From Cyclobacteriaceae bacterium (GTDB taxonomy: Bacteria; Bacteroidota; Bacteroidia; Cytophagales; Cyclobacteriaceae), in the NCBI GenBank assembly GCA_020832305.1, contig JAFIEV010000013.1, forward strand, positions 33,633 through 97,632: DNA of 64,000 nt. The letters are read 5' to 3'. A program made the translations under genes and the position numbers. Position 1 is the stretch's first letter; every line of letters starts with the position of its first letter. The notes beneath the pieces were generated by a model. It ran no database searches and was not told the DNA's origin. It worked only from the letters and a program-made list of their open reading frames with translations. Positions 1 through 9,485 of this stretch are shown here, piece by piece.

Positions 1-1528
1 GAATAGCCGGTAGGTAAATAATGCCATCACCCGGGGATGCAGCAAATAGCGGCACCGCCCTTAACCGGTCATCCTTCTTACTGAGAATAATTTTTTCACT
101 TACTCCACCGCTGGCATCTATGGATATCCATTTTACATCCGTCATATTTTTAATATCGTCATTGTAAAAAATATGATAACTTCCTTTAAGTGGAACTGCT
201 GCGAAGGAAGTAAACTGCAATAATTCGTCTGTAGAAACCTGGCTTTTCTCTATTAACCTTGTGTATATAAGTTGCCCGTTTTTATCAAAACGACTTGCGA
301 TGATGTTTTTATACTTATCTGCCATATCTACCGTTGGCGTTACCCCTGAGAAGACACTCAATTTAGCCTGAAGTACAGGTTGGCGCTGATAATGCTCTGC
401 AAAAATCGCACAACTGCCATCCTCTTCAGCAAATATCTGCTGTACATTGTATTCATTTACATTGTCAGACTTTTTCTGCCGGCTTTGAACTTCATTGATC
501 TTTTCAAGCATAACGTCGCTTAATGCATGGAATTTTCCTTTAATGGAATTTCCTGACAGTTCATTCAGAATGAATGTGCCGTATATTTCAAGGTTTTCCG
601 GATTGGCATAAACCCCGGCAATCATGGGCTTGTTATTTTCGCCAAGGGTTAACCTCGCGTTTGAGATAAAAGAACCCGGCGAATCAATGGAAATTTCCTC
701 AACCTCTGCATCAATGGCTTTAGCTTTGTACAATTTATAGGAAAACTGATCAGGTCTTTTCTTAAAATCCTTGCTTTGGTTGGCACTCAACAGGGTATAA
801 ATCTCACCTTCGTTATTTATGACAACATCTTCAACGGTGAGCCGCTCTGCCCGGTCGTTGAATCTCATATGCCCTTGTTTTCCTGCATTTTGTGAAATAT
901 CGTATTCGAGGGTATAAACTACCCTTGGTGGCAATGAAGCATAAGTATTGTTTAAGGTAATGAGAATCTTATTTTGATCAGGGCTTGTGTAGTGGGAGAA
1001 TATATTACTTCTCCGCCATCTGGCACTTTCTCTGGAAAAATAATTTCTGAAAACACCCGACATATCAATCGCAAAAGCCTCCGGGGCAAAAGTCATTTTC
1101 TCAGAAAAAACAGTTTGCGAAGCTCCTGTTGCCCTGTCGTGCTTGCGAATGACAATATGATCTGCTTTATCAGGCATCTCTTCAAATTCCAGTGTATGCA
1201 GCATACCATCGGCAAAAAAGACATATAAAATCTCTTGTTTTCTATTGTCTTTTAAACGGCTGAGGTCCTGATAATTGAGCTCATCATCCATAACCAGAAT
1301 TTTGAGTTTGTCGTGGTTACCCACGAACCAGTCCCTTGAAATGGCCGCAACTGACTGTTGATCTCCGGCCCCTAACATATACAGATACTCCGACTTTTTT
1401 ACTTCTTTTATTTCTTGTTTGCTGATTTGTTGAGCTATACCTGTCTCAAACATTGAGCATATTGTTAGAAACAAAACTGAAAGTTTTCTCAGGAAATTTA
1501 AATTACCAGACGTAAGAAATCTAATCAT
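1..1528 (-). CDS. secreted protein of unknown function (3' end cut by window edge)
   Basis: An open frame runs from the ATG at 1528 down to base 2 without a stop, giving at least 509 residues; the C-terminus lies outside the window. The N-terminus has a signal-peptide-like stretch (LSVLFLTICSMF at about residues 17-28, then ETGIAQ). The rest is a mixed, beta-strand-rich sequence (IYTLLSANQS, YGTFILNELSG) without a motif I recognise. It may be a beta-propeller-like secreted or periplasmic protein of the kind common in Bacteroidota, but that is a guess. No gene precedes it on the same strand within 260 bases. Function unknown. Confidence 0.75.
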   Translation of the reverse strand, partial: MIRFLTSGNLNFLRKLSVLFLTICSMFETGIAQQISKQEIKEVKKSEYLYMLGAGDQQSVAAISRDWFVGNHDKLKILVMDDELNYQDLSRLKDNRKQEILYVFFADGMLHTLEFEEMPDKADHIVIRKHDRATGASQTVFSEKMTFAPEAFAIDMSGVFRNYFSRESARWRRSNIFSHYTSPDQNKILITLNNTYASLPPRVVYTLEYDISQNAGKQGHMRFNDRAERLTVEDVVINNEGEIYTLLSANQSKDFKKRPDQFSYKLYKAKAIDAEVEEISIDSPGSFISNARLTLGENNKPMIAGVYANPENLEIYGTFILNELSGNSIKGKFHALSDVMLEKINEVQSRQKKSDNVNEYNVQQIFAEEDGSCAIFAEHYQRQPVLQAKLSVFSGVTPTVDMADKYKNIIASRFDKNGQLIYTRLIEKSQVSTDELLQFTSFAAVPLKGSYHIFYNDDIKNMTDVKWISIDASGGVSEKIILSKKDDRLRAVPLFAASPGDGIIYLPAI

Positions 1529-1694
1529 GATGATATTGTTGAAATAATTAAATTAAGAAGTGAATTGCGATTTAGAAACTCAAATCAATAAATCCCCGGC
1601 GAATGGAAGGTAAATTGGGATTTCATTTTTTTGATGATGGGATGGCATCAACAATAGAATGGCATACATCCCACAGAAACAAACAAAAACAAAA

Positions 1695-1744
1695 CTAACC
1701 TATGAAGCCAATTTTACAGAAATAACAAAAGCTTCATAGGTTAT
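1695..1744 (-). terminator. probable rho-independent terminator of the 1789-2379 gene
   Basis: A perfect 12-bp inverted repeat (AACCTATGAAGC at 1697-1708, GCTTCATAGGTT at 1731-1742) lies 47 bases downstream of the stop of the minus-strand gene. Read on the minus strand it is followed by a T-rich run (AGTTTTGTTTTTG). The 22-base loop is long for a terminator. Confidence 0.55.
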
Positions 1745-1788
1745 AAAATTTATGTGACCTTATTGATAATTCAATCGTTCTTCTTGTC

Positions 1789-2379
1789 TTACAAGTTGAT
1801 AGACACACCGAGGTTTAACCAACCGAATGCACCGCGTCCGCCTTCACCGTATATACCAAATTTAGGATTGAGCATGTAGCGAATACCAAATACAGGGCCA
1901 AAAATTACACGCCCCGAGCTTGAAGAATTTATGCCTCCGGTAAAAGAAGAATCGTAATTCCAGCTGTACACTTCATATCCCAATAGAACACGTACATACC
2001 AGTCGATTTTATCCTCATCGATATTCATATCAAAAGTTTCGTTGAGAAAAGGTGTAGCGTGGTAAATACCCTGAGCTCCAAATGAAACAACAGAAAATGT
2101 GTTTTTCCAATCATTGGCACCAACGTTATACCTGTAAGTTCTACGCATATAACCCGCATAAGGCCCTACGCCAATTCTGTCTGTTACATGGTACGAAAGA
2201 CTCGCATGAAGTGGTAAAGTAAAAGAGGATGATCCGGCCCAACCCCATCCATAACCTATCAAACCAAAGGACAAACCAGGATCGATTTGTATGGTTCCCT
2301 GACTATAAGGCTGCGCTTGTACCGGAGATAAAAAGAAAAGAAAAGCCACACTGGCTAAAACTGTAATAAGCTTTTTCAT
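1789..2379 (-). CDS. small outer-membrane beta-barrel-like protein
   Basis: A 196-residue protein with a clear signal peptide (MKKLITVLASVAFLFF, cleavage probably after PVQAQ at about residue 23). The mature part has alternating amphipathic strands rich in Gly, Tyr and Trp (GYGWGWAGSSSFTLPLHASLS, VGPYAGYMRR, VLLGYEVYSW, PVFGIRYMLN) and ends in LGVSINL, as expected for a small eight-stranded outer-membrane barrel. Size and style match the PF13568/OmpW-like barrels of Bacteroidota. It appears to be a single-gene unit with its own terminator. No specific role can be read from the sequence. Confidence 0.7.
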   Translation of the reverse strand: MKKLITVLASVAFLFFLSPVQAQPYSQGTIQIDPGLSFGLIGYGWGWAGSSSFTLPLHASLSYHVTDRIGVGPYAGYMRRTYRYNVGANDWKNTFSVVSFGAQGIYHATPFLNETFDMNIDEDKIDWYVRVLLGYEVYSWNYDSSFTGGINSSSSGRVIFGPVFGIRYMLNPKFGIYGEGGRGAFGWLNLGVSINL

Positions 2380-2661
2380 AATTAATAATGGTTTAATGTT
2401 TTGAATAACCTATGGTCGAGGTACATGCAAAATCAACTGTACCTTACAATTGCAAATAAGAGAAATACAAAAAACATTTCATACTATTTTGATATAAAAT
2501 TTTTAAAAAATAATATAAAAGCCTGTAAGTCCATAATTTTCCAAGAAAGTAATTAAAATACAACTGAATCAAGACATAAGTCTAATATCCACGGTAAAAC
2601 ATGGGTTTTGAGGTCAAAGGACAAATTCAAATTAAATAATATATTAAAAATTACCCTATAT

Positions 2662-3738
2662 TTATAAATATAAAATTAAGAGAGCAAGACTTCGATAATC
2701 ACAGGCATGTGCCATTTTCTTTAACGAATATTTTAAATTATAACCATATCTGTAATTCATTCTTATATCGAAGAAATGCCGGATAATATAATGTATTCTT
2801 TTGCGACTCAATCTGGCCTTAATCTGATGAATTTTTTTACTATCATCTGATCTATTGACACTTAAAAGTCGCAAAGAAGACATAATCCATTGTCGCTTAT
2901 AGTAAAGAATAATTTTAGTCAAACGCATGACTAACATAAAGGTATTCTGATAATTATCAAATTTTGCAACCATACTGTAAGCATCCAGTACATTGAAACA
3001 TTGGATACTTTCATCGAGAAATCGCATATAATAATCCCAGGACATTCTTGAAATGGGATAAAAATGTCCGAATTTCAGGCCGGGCTCGTACCAGACATCA
3101 TAACCGGCCATGGCAAAAAGATAGCAGAGCTCATAATCGCCACCTGAGCTCAGGTTGTTGCCGATCCGGTCACTGAGTTTATTCTGGTAGCCTGTACTGC
3201 GAATGCCTTGATAAACCGACTTTCTGAAAACGGCCCCGGCGCCAAATACGTAGTTGGCTTCAACCTTTCCGGCAGCGTGTGCCTGGGGTCCGGCCACTAC
3301 CAAGCCTCCCCTTTCAAGCCAACCGGGTGGCGGCACTTCAAAATGGGCTGTGCCTAATCCTCCGGCAACTCCGATGGATGGGTTGTTTTCCATGAGCTTA
3401 AAGGCAATGATGATGTATTCCTGATCCAGCCAGTTGTCATCATCGCAAAAGAGGATGTATTCGTATTTTGCCACCTCTATTCCTTTTTCCCTGGCCTGGT
3501 TTAAACCCGGATTAACCTGGTAAACGATTTTTAGCACATCCGGTCCCTTATATTCCCGCCATAATTCAGCTGCTACCTGTGCAGTCCTGTCAGCAGAAGC
3601 ATTATCTACTATGATCACTTCCCAGGAAACAACCGGATTGATTTTCTGTTTAGCAAGATGCCTCAGGGTTTCGGGCAGTCGTTTTTCACTATTATAACAG
3701 CATACGATAACGGAAACCCCTTTCACCAATTTATCCAT
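2662..3738 (-). CDS. family 2 glycosyltransferase
   Basis: A 358-residue GT-A fold glycosyltransferase. The nucleotide-binding start is VSVIVCCYN at about residues 8-16, followed by VIIVDNASAD (41-50) and the metal-binding acidic cluster CDDDNW (98-103). The C-terminal third is basic and rich in aromatic residues with no clear membrane helix, so it probably acts on a lipid-linked acceptor at the inner face of the cytoplasmic membrane. It is the last gene of the polysaccharide operon and overlaps the preceding gene by 16 bases, which implies translational coupling. Sugar specificity cannot be told from sequence. Confidence 0.85.
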   Translation of the reverse strand: MDKLVKGVSVIVCCYNSEKRLPETLRHLAKQKINPVVSWEVIIVDNASADRTAQVAAELWREYKGPDVLKIVYQVNPGLNQAREKGIEVAKYEYILFCDDDNWLDQEYIIIAFKLMENNPSIGVAGGLGTAHFEVPPPGWLERGGLVVAGPQAHAAGKVEANYVFGAGAVFRKSVYQGIRSTGYQNKLSDRIGNNLSSGGDYELCYLFAMAGYDVWYEPGLKFGHFYPISRMSWDYYMRFLDESIQCFNVLDAYSMVAKFDNYQNTFMLVMRLTKIILYYKRQWIMSSLRLLSVNRSDDSKKIHQIKARLSRKRIHYIIRHFFDIRMNYRYGYNLKYSLKKMAHACDYRSLALLILYL

Positions 3739-4733
3739 ATCTTAATCCGTATTTTTAATGCTTTCCAATACATTAAGGGATGTGTATACATATCGAAGGC
3801 TGCATTCATCTGAGCCATAGCCCCTTCCTTGCTGCGCACATCGTGCCACATGTAATTGGCGGTGTCCAAAGCATAAAAAGCATAAAATTTTCTTGCTTTG
3901 CGGTTAATTGCCTTCCATTTGATTGGATCGAAGAGATGGCGGGTACTTTCCATAACAAACCTGAGGTCTTCTACATTTCTGGCACCTTTGAAATAAGCGC
4001 CGGTAATGGATCCCTGATGCCTGCGATAAGCAGCCATAATTTCAGGATGGTAGGCAATGGGGTAATGCGCTGCAATGCGTATCCACATTTCCCAGTCTTC
4101 ACCATAATGAATGCTGTGAAAGCTGCCCAGTTTTTCATAAACTTCTCTCTTTACGACCATAGCCACCGACTGCAAGCGTTGACGTGTGCCCAGTCTTTCA
4201 AGCATATCAGGCACGATACCGGGAACATCAGATTCGGGCTGTGTGTGATAAAGAAAGACACCACTTTCGCGTATGTAGCTGTAGCGGCAAAAAGCGGCAC
4301 CGGCTTCAGGAAAACCCTGCAGCAATTTCTGCATGTTCTGATAAAAACCAGGTTTTACATAATCATCGCAATGATGTAAATGCACCCAATATCCTCTTGA
4401 AAGCTTGATGCAGGTCTCAAGATTTCGGAGGCTGCCCACATTTTGTGGCTGACGGTAATATTCTACCCTGTCTCCACCCAGCGCGCGGGTTATTTCTTCT
4501 ATGTCACCTATGGTGCTATGGTCATCTACCACCATAATCTGCATTTGGTTTCTCCCTATATCCTGCGCAAGAACCTTTTGCAGGGCCTCCTTAAAATACT
4601 CAGGTTGGTTATAAACCGGTATCATCACCGACCAATACGGCCTCTTAGCTTCTCCAGAATAGGGAGGAATCACCGGCGGGGATTTAGGGGTTCGTTGCAG
4701 AAAAAAATCAGAATTATTGTTTTCCATTTTCAT
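3723..4733 (-). CDS. family 2 glycosyltransferase
   Basis: A 336-residue GT2 enzyme. After a short polar N-terminus comes YWSVMIPVYNQ (about 33-43), then IMVVDDHST and the acidic motif HHCDDYV (about residue 120), which takes the DxD position. The C-terminal part contains GEDWEMWIRIA, matching the ED motif that often marks the catalytic base of GT2 enzymes. It overlaps its upstream neighbour by 20 bases and its downstream neighbour by 16. The start could also be the Met at residue 3. Role: addition of one sugar during O-antigen or capsule-like repeat synthesis; donor and acceptor unknown. Confidence 0.85.
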   Translation of the reverse strand: MKMENNNSDFFLQRTPKSPPVIPPYSGEAKRPYWSVMIPVYNQPEYFKEALQKVLAQDIGRNQMQIMVVDDHSTIGDIEEITRALGGDRVEYYRQPQNVGSLRNLETCIKLSRGYWVHLHHCDDYVKPGFYQNMQKLLQGFPEAGAAFCRYSYIRESGVFLYHTQPESDVPGIVPDMLERLGTRQRLQSVAMVVKREVYEKLGSFHSIHYGEDWEMWIRIAAHYPIAYHPEIMAAYRRHQGSITGAYFKGARNVEDLRFVMESTRHLFDPIKWKAINRKARKFYAFYALDTANYMWHDVRSKEGAMAQMNAAFDMYTHPLMYWKALKIRIKIWINW

Positions 4734-5742
4734 TAAATAGCCTGCTTTTCACAAAATCGGCAGCAAATTTCAGAAGACGATCAAATCTATTCATTTTCAA
4801 TAAAAATTGTATCGCTGTCCTTTTTGGCAGATTACGACCTAAATACTCAATCATATATTCTTTTTTCCACCACATGGCCTCCTTAATGCAGGAGATATCC
4901 TTATGACAGGCTTCTTTATTGATTATTTGATGGTTGATCTGATCCAGATGCCTGAATAAATGAATGATGTCATCCACTTTACTCAATTCCATTATACCTG
5001 TAAAATTATGCCTTAAAGCCTCAAAAATGCTTGGGGGCAAAATAAAATCTTCGCCCATGTAATACTTTAGATTTCTCCAAACATTTTCTCTGTTGTATAT
5101 ATCATAATCATTCTTTTTCAAAACTTTACACAAACTTGAATCAGAAATGCGGTAATCCAACAACACTTCATCGATATTGAATATGGGGTAATGACGCGAA
5201 ATGCGCCAAAACAGGTCAAAATCTTCCGAAAATTTTTTCTGATACTTACCGATTGCTTCAACAGCCTCCTTTTTATAAATCACCGTTGGATGATACACCC
5301 AACACTCAAAAGTCAGGTTGTAATACAAATACAGATTTCTGAAAACCTGAGTTCCAATTTCTTCACCATTGTCATTTATTTCCCTTGCCCAGCATGATAC
5401 CATTGCACATTCAGGATATAGATCCATGACTTCCATTTGCTTTTCAAAGCGTTTTGGATAACTGATGTCATCTGCATCCATACGGGCGATATATTTTGTC
5501 CTTGAAATATCAATGCCTTTATTCAATGTATAAGTAATACCCCGGTTGAAATCATTTTTAAGATACTGTATCCTTGGCTCATCATAAGACAATACAATTT
5601 CCTGAGTATTATCCGTGGATCCATCATCAATAATTAAAAATTCAAAATCAGCATAGGTTTGCTGTAAAATACTCTCAATTGCCGCTTCGAGATATTTTTC
5701 TGAATTATAAACCGGCATTAAAACAGTGATCAGGGATTTCAT
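4714..5742 (-). CDS. family 2 glycosyltransferase
   Basis: A GT2 enzyme of 342 residues from the chosen start. The open frame extends upstream to 5838, but the conserved GT-A start (MKSLITVLMPVYN) begins at the Met encoded at 5742, and nothing in the extra 32 residues looks conserved. Motifs: FLIIDDGSTDNT, MDADD at the metal site, and SEDFDLFWRIS near residue 190, matching the (E/D)D base motif. About 155 bases separate it from the next gene upstream, the largest gap within the glycan operon. Specificity unknown. Confidence 0.85.
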   Translation of the reverse strand: MKSLITVLMPVYNSEKYLEAAIESILQQTYADFEFLIIDDGSTDNTQEIVLSYDEPRIQYLKNDFNRGITYTLNKGIDISRTKYIARMDADDISYPKRFEKQMEVMDLYPECAMVSCWAREINDNGEEIGTQVFRNLYLYYNLTFECWVYHPTVIYKKEAVEAIGKYQKKFSEDFDLFWRISRHYPIFNIDEVLLDYRISDSSLCKVLKKNDYDIYNRENVWRNLKYYMGEDFILPPSIFEALRHNFTGIMELSKVDDIIHLFRHLDQINHQIINKEACHKDISCIKEAMWWKKEYMIEYLGRNLPKRTAIQFLLKMNRFDRLLKFAADFVKSRLFNENGKQ

Positions 5743-5896
5743 AGATTGTAGTTGTTTTCCATCGTGAATTATCTGTTCAAAAGCGTATTTTAAAACCAAC
5801 CGAAGCATTTTTCCAGCACCGGGAACTGAAAATATCATCTTTCAGGTCAGTTCCCCTTCACCATAACTGAATTCAAAGTTTACATAATTTAACAGC

Positions 5897-6799
5897 TTAC
5901 TTAAAAAGGTTTTCAAGCTTTCGGGGAAGCTCAAACCTTATTTTATACCATAAGGGTTTCTTATATCTCATTAATGCTGTTTGTAAGGATTTTTGAATTC
6001 CTGGATTACTGATTCTGTGTTGCGTGAGGTATCTGGCGAACCATTTGAGAAAATATTTACGAACTTCATGATATTTTCCCGAAGCTGAAACCACATCAAC
6101 ACATGATCCTTTTCTTTGCCTGTAATTCTCAAAACATAAAGGACTAATCAGTACATGCCCATGCAAATATACTTTAGATAAGAAAGCCTGATCTTCGTAA
6201 AGCTGATAGTCACCCCGAAAATCATTTTCAAATCCACCTATATCGATACAAAACTGCTTTCGTATTAAAAATGAAGAAGGACAAGGGGCAGCAGCTTCTG
6301 TCATAGGATAGATGACAGGGGTTAACTCACCTGGTTTAAAAAAAGTCTCCTTTTCCAGACCGGCGACTTTAACCACTATATCATCTTCAACGTTGCCGGT
6401 GTTCCAGCTCCTCCAATAATTTGATGCTCCTACGATCATATCTGCCTTGGGATATTCCCATACTTTTTGCACTTGAAATTCAATTTTCCCCGGATGCCAG
6501 TAATCATCGGCATCCAATAATGCAATGTATTCTCCCCTGGCTTTAGCAATGGCGGCGTTTCTTGTCACACACACTCCTTTGTTGGCGTGGTGCTCATGAT
6601 CCATATAAAAAATTCTATGGGGTTGACGAGTTGCCCATCCCTTTGCAATTTCTGACACATGAGGATCTGAGCCATCGTCAGCCAGAATAAGTTCCCAGTT
6701 TGTATAGGTCTGATTTACTACGCTTTCTATTGCTTCGTTTAAGAATAATTCTTCATTGAAAAACGGAATAATCGCAGTAATCAGGGGTTGAGTATCCAT
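5897..6799 (-). CDS. family 2 glycosyltransferase
   Basis: A GT2 enzyme of 300 residues from the Met at 6799 (MDTQPLITAIIPFFNE), directly after the stop of the deacetylase gene. A longer frame reaching 6853 would overlap that gene and adds no conserved sequence. Motifs: ELILADDGSD, LLDADDYW (the DxD site) and YEDQAFLSKV near residue 200 as the likely base motif. The C-terminus is short and basic. Probably acts with its neighbours in assembling the exported polysaccharide. Confidence 0.85.
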   Translation of the reverse strand: MDTQPLITAIIPFFNEELFLNEAIESVVNQTYTNWELILADDGSDPHVSEIAKGWATRQPHRIFYMDHEHHANKGVCVTRNAAIAKARGEYIALLDADDYWHPGKIEFQVQKVWEYPKADMIVGASNYWRSWNTGNVEDDIVVKVAGLEKETFFKPGELTPVIYPMTEAAAPCPSSFLIRKQFCIDIGGFENDFRGDYQLYEDQAFLSKVYLHGHVLISPLCFENYRQRKGSCVDVVSASGKYHEVRKYFLKWFARYLTQHRISNPGIQKSLQTALMRYKKPLWYKIRFELPRKLENLFK

Positions 6800-6800
6800 A

Positions 6801-7832
6801 TCAATTTCTAAATAAAAACCATTGTTGCAGTTGTTTCTCAAAAGCATCTCCATCCAAATCCATAACCTGATACCTGCCCAGGCGGAGTGTATGGCTATGC
6901 GGCTCTACAGGTATGGCCTCAGTGGTAAAAGCCTGGTCTATATCCAATTCAGCCAGTAATGCCAGGGTTTCCTTGTTATAGCTGCCAAAGGGATAGGACA
7001 TATTCCACACTTTTTTCCCCATTCTGGCCTCTAAATTGGTCTTTCCCAGTAATATTTCCTCCCGTGCTGTTGTATAATTCAATGCCGGGAGCGCGGGATG
7101 TGAATGGGTATGCGCTCCGATATTTATTAACGGATGATCAGCAAGTAATTCAAACTGCGCATCCGTCAAGGGATATCTTCTTTGGTCTGGTTTATAATGA
7201 TTAGCCACATAATCTAGAAGCTGTTCTGCCATCGAGTCCCTCTGAAAAGGCGGGCATTTTCTGAAGATGTCCCAAACTTTATAAAATATCTCGTGTCGTT
7301 GGCCTGGGGCCTTTTCCCAGGCAATCCAATCTTTAGTGTGGGCTTTCATGGTTTCGGCATGCATATTGGCATCCTGGCCCAAATCAAATTCAAATTTTTC
7401 ACCGGAATGGCTGAGTTCAATTTTTTCTGGCAGCGGTATGTCTGAAAGAAAAATGCTTTCAAGCATATCCCACCAAAATTCTTTCTGCTTTCCTATGTAG
7501 GAGGTATTGATAAAAAAGGAAGCAGGGCATTCATATTTTTCCAACAGAGGAAGTGCATTTTCAACATTGTCGCGATAGCCATCGTCAAACGTTATGCAGA
7601 CGGCTGGTTTTCTGAAACTTTTTTTGCTGTTGAAATCCCCGATCCTGGAGGCGGGTATTACATTCCACTTTGTCAAAACCTGAAGCTGCGCTTCAAAATG
7701 CCTGGGGTGCACGGCTATTTTCCATGGATCCATCTCAACATCATCAATGCGATGATACATCAACACCAGTATTCGTGGATGTCTGAAATTTCTCAATCGA
7801 TTCATTAAAGAGCCAAAGCCAGTCATGATCAA
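6801..7832 (-). CDS. polysaccharide deacetylase (NodB/CE4 family)
   Basis: A 343-residue protein with the CE4 metal-dependent deacetylase fold. RILVLMYHRID begins at about residue 20. The first catalytic motif is CITFDDGYRDN (about 78-88; Asp base and metal Asp), the zinc-binding HTHSH is in NIGAHTHSHPALPAL (about residue 240), and SYPFGSYNKET is the third motif. There is no signal peptide, so it probably acts in the cytoplasm on a lipid-linked sugar precursor. It sits between glycosyltransferases, so it likely removes an N- or O-acetyl group from the growing glycan. The 4-base overlap with the upstream gene indicates coupling. Confidence 0.85.
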   Translation of the reverse strand: MIMTGFGSLMNRLRNFRHPRILVLMYHRIDDVEMDPWKIAVHPRHFEAQLQVLTKWNVIPASRIGDFNSKKSFRKPAVCITFDDGYRDNVENALPLLEKYECPASFFINTSYIGKQKEFWWDMLESIFLSDIPLPEKIELSHSGEKFEFDLGQDANMHAETMKAHTKDWIAWEKAPGQRHEIFYKVWDIFRKCPPFQRDSMAEQLLDYVANHYKPDQRRYPLTDAQFELLADHPLINIGAHTHSHPALPALNYTTAREEILLGKTNLEARMGKKVWNMSYPFGSYNKETLALLAELDIDQAFTTEAIPVEPHSHTLRLGRYQVMDLDGDAFEKQLQQWFLFRN

Positions 7833-9478
7833 TGCTTAACGGCTTTTACACAAATCAACATCTGATAGTAGGGGTCTTGCAGATCATAAAAACGCGGATC
7901 TACTTCGCCTTGTCCTGCGCCAAATAAAAAGGCAGAGGCCAGATAGGCATTTCCAAAAACCTCTAATTCATAATTTCCTTCGCCGAAAGTCTCATTCATA
8001 AATTTCTTTATGGAGCGATCGGTAAAAGACCAGTACCATGTGGTGGCCCATTCTCCGACTTCAATCTGGCTGATGCCTGGTACGGTCAGCAATAAACAGC
8101 CTCCCTTTTTTAAAACACGTTTACATGTTTCCAGTGCATCTTTCACATCCCAGATCAAATGAAGCGTTTGCGTAAGTATGACACAATCAAAAGCATCCGA
8201 TGGCAGGCCAGGTGCATCGGATAGATCCCCGATAAATGTAGCCTTTTTGTTATTTTCATTTACGTGAAGAATATCTGAGATTTCCACATTATTACCCCCT
8301 ATCATCAGGGTATATTCATTATCTCCAATTTCGAGTACCCTGCCTTTAACACTATGGGCATTAGAACGCAAAAAGCGCTCAATAAAAAAGCGATCTATGG
8401 GCCCGCCTCTGTCAAATCCATAACTTCTGCTGAAGGGTTCAAATCTTTCGAAATGGCCGCCATCTATGGTATTGGGCAGCAAAATACCTCTGTTGAGGAT
8501 ACCTTTTCTCCTTAAGAACCTCGCCAAAAAAACCGGCATAAGACTTTCGGCCCAATATACCAGATAGAGTTTTGATCTTTTCAGTAAGTACTTCATATAT
8601 TTCTTTTTATCATATTTTAAAAGCAATAAAAGCTCATCATGGCTTATTGGTTTCTTTTGTTCATCGTTGTGATATTTCTTCCATAACTGCTCACAGTAAT
8701 ATTCTTTCCATACCTTCTTCCCTCTCTTCAGTGCAATTGACGCTTCTGAGGTTTTAATGAATGGCCTCTGTCGATCAAGTACTTTCAATACATTCTCAAG
8801 CATCAAGGGTATGTTGCCCGACATATTGCTGCTATGCAGGCGATAGTTTGCGATTAACTTATCGTGGCAGACAACGGGATATTGCCGTGCTATTTTACAA
8901 TAGAGATCATAATCTTCACAGGCCTTCATGCTTGTGTCGTAGATCAAATCATCAAATACATGTACCTGATACATTACTGCTGCATGCATCCCTATGTAAT
9001 TGCCTTGCAATAGGGCCTGATAATGGTTTTCGTAAACCGGCTGGTAATCCTGCTCTACAAAAGGTTGCCCTGAAATCAGGTCCGACTTAATGTGTCCCCC
9101 GGAAACAAAACCGCATTTTGGATGTGCCAGCACATATTGGAGGTTTATCTCAATACCTTCGGGGAACAAGAGATCGTCGGCATCCAAAAAAACCAGAAAG
9201 GCACCACGAGCATAATCAATACCCTTATTGCGGGCTGCCGATAAACCCTGATTTTCCTGATAAACATAAATGATATCTGATTGAGACAAACAGTAGTCAC
9301 GGGTATGATCTTTGGATCCATCATCAACCACAATAATTTCTGTATGCCTGTAAGTCTGCTCACGCACACTTTGTACAGCATCAGGTAAATAGTGTGCATG
9401 GTTGTAGCAGGGAATGACTACCGATACGATCGGTTTATCCGAAAAAGTGTTTTCGTTGGTCATGGCAGTATAATGCAT
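7829..9478 (-). CDS. bifunctional family 2 glycosyltransferase and SAM-dependent methyltransferase
   Basis: A fusion protein of 549 residues from the start at 9478 (MHYTAMTNEN); a longer frame to 9535 overlaps the upstream gene by 50 bases. The N-terminal half is a GT2 domain (VSVVIPCYNHAHYL, EIIVVDDGSKDHT, FLDADD, and CEDYDLYCKIA as base motif). The C-terminal half is a class I methyltransferase of the Methyltransf_11 type: glycine-rich SAM motif RVLEIGDNEYT, acidic FIGDLSDAPGL, then FDCVILTQTLHLI and VLKKGGCLLLTVPG. Such fusions let one protein add a sugar and methylate it or the chain end. In ABC-transporter systems a terminal methyl group can act as the export and chain-length signal read by Wzt. 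Confidence 0.85.
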   Translation of the reverse strand: MHYTAMTNENTFSDKPIVSVVIPCYNHAHYLPDAVQSVREQTYRHTEIIVVDDGSKDHTRDYCLSQSDIIYVYQENQGLSAARNKGIDYARGAFLVFLDADDLLFPEGIEINLQYVLAHPKCGFVSGGHIKSDLISGQPFVEQDYQPVYENHYQALLQGNYIGMHAAVMYQVHVFDDLIYDTSMKACEDYDLYCKIARQYPVVCHDKLIANYRLHSSNMSGNIPLMLENVLKVLDRQRPFIKTSEASIALKRGKKVWKEYYCEQLWKKYHNDEQKKPISHDELLLLLKYDKKKYMKYLLKRSKLYLVYWAESLMPVFLARFLRRKGILNRGILLPNTIDGGHFERFEPFSRSYGFDRGGPIDRFFIERFLRSNAHSVKGRVLEIGDNEYTLMIGGNNVEISDILHVNENNKKATFIGDLSDAPGLPSDAFDCVILTQTLHLIWDVKDALETCKRVLKKGGCLLLTVPGISQIEVGEWATTWYWSFTDRSIKKFMNETFGEGNYELEVFGNAYLASAFLFGAGQGEVDPRFYDLQDPYYQMLICVKAVKH

Positions 9479-9485
9479 AATATCT

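Noticed and set aside
3780..4379. 199-codon plus-strand frame opposite a glycosyltransferase
   Set aside because: The minus-strand glycosyltransferase has clear family motifs over the same bases; the plus-strand product looks random and Cys/His-rich.
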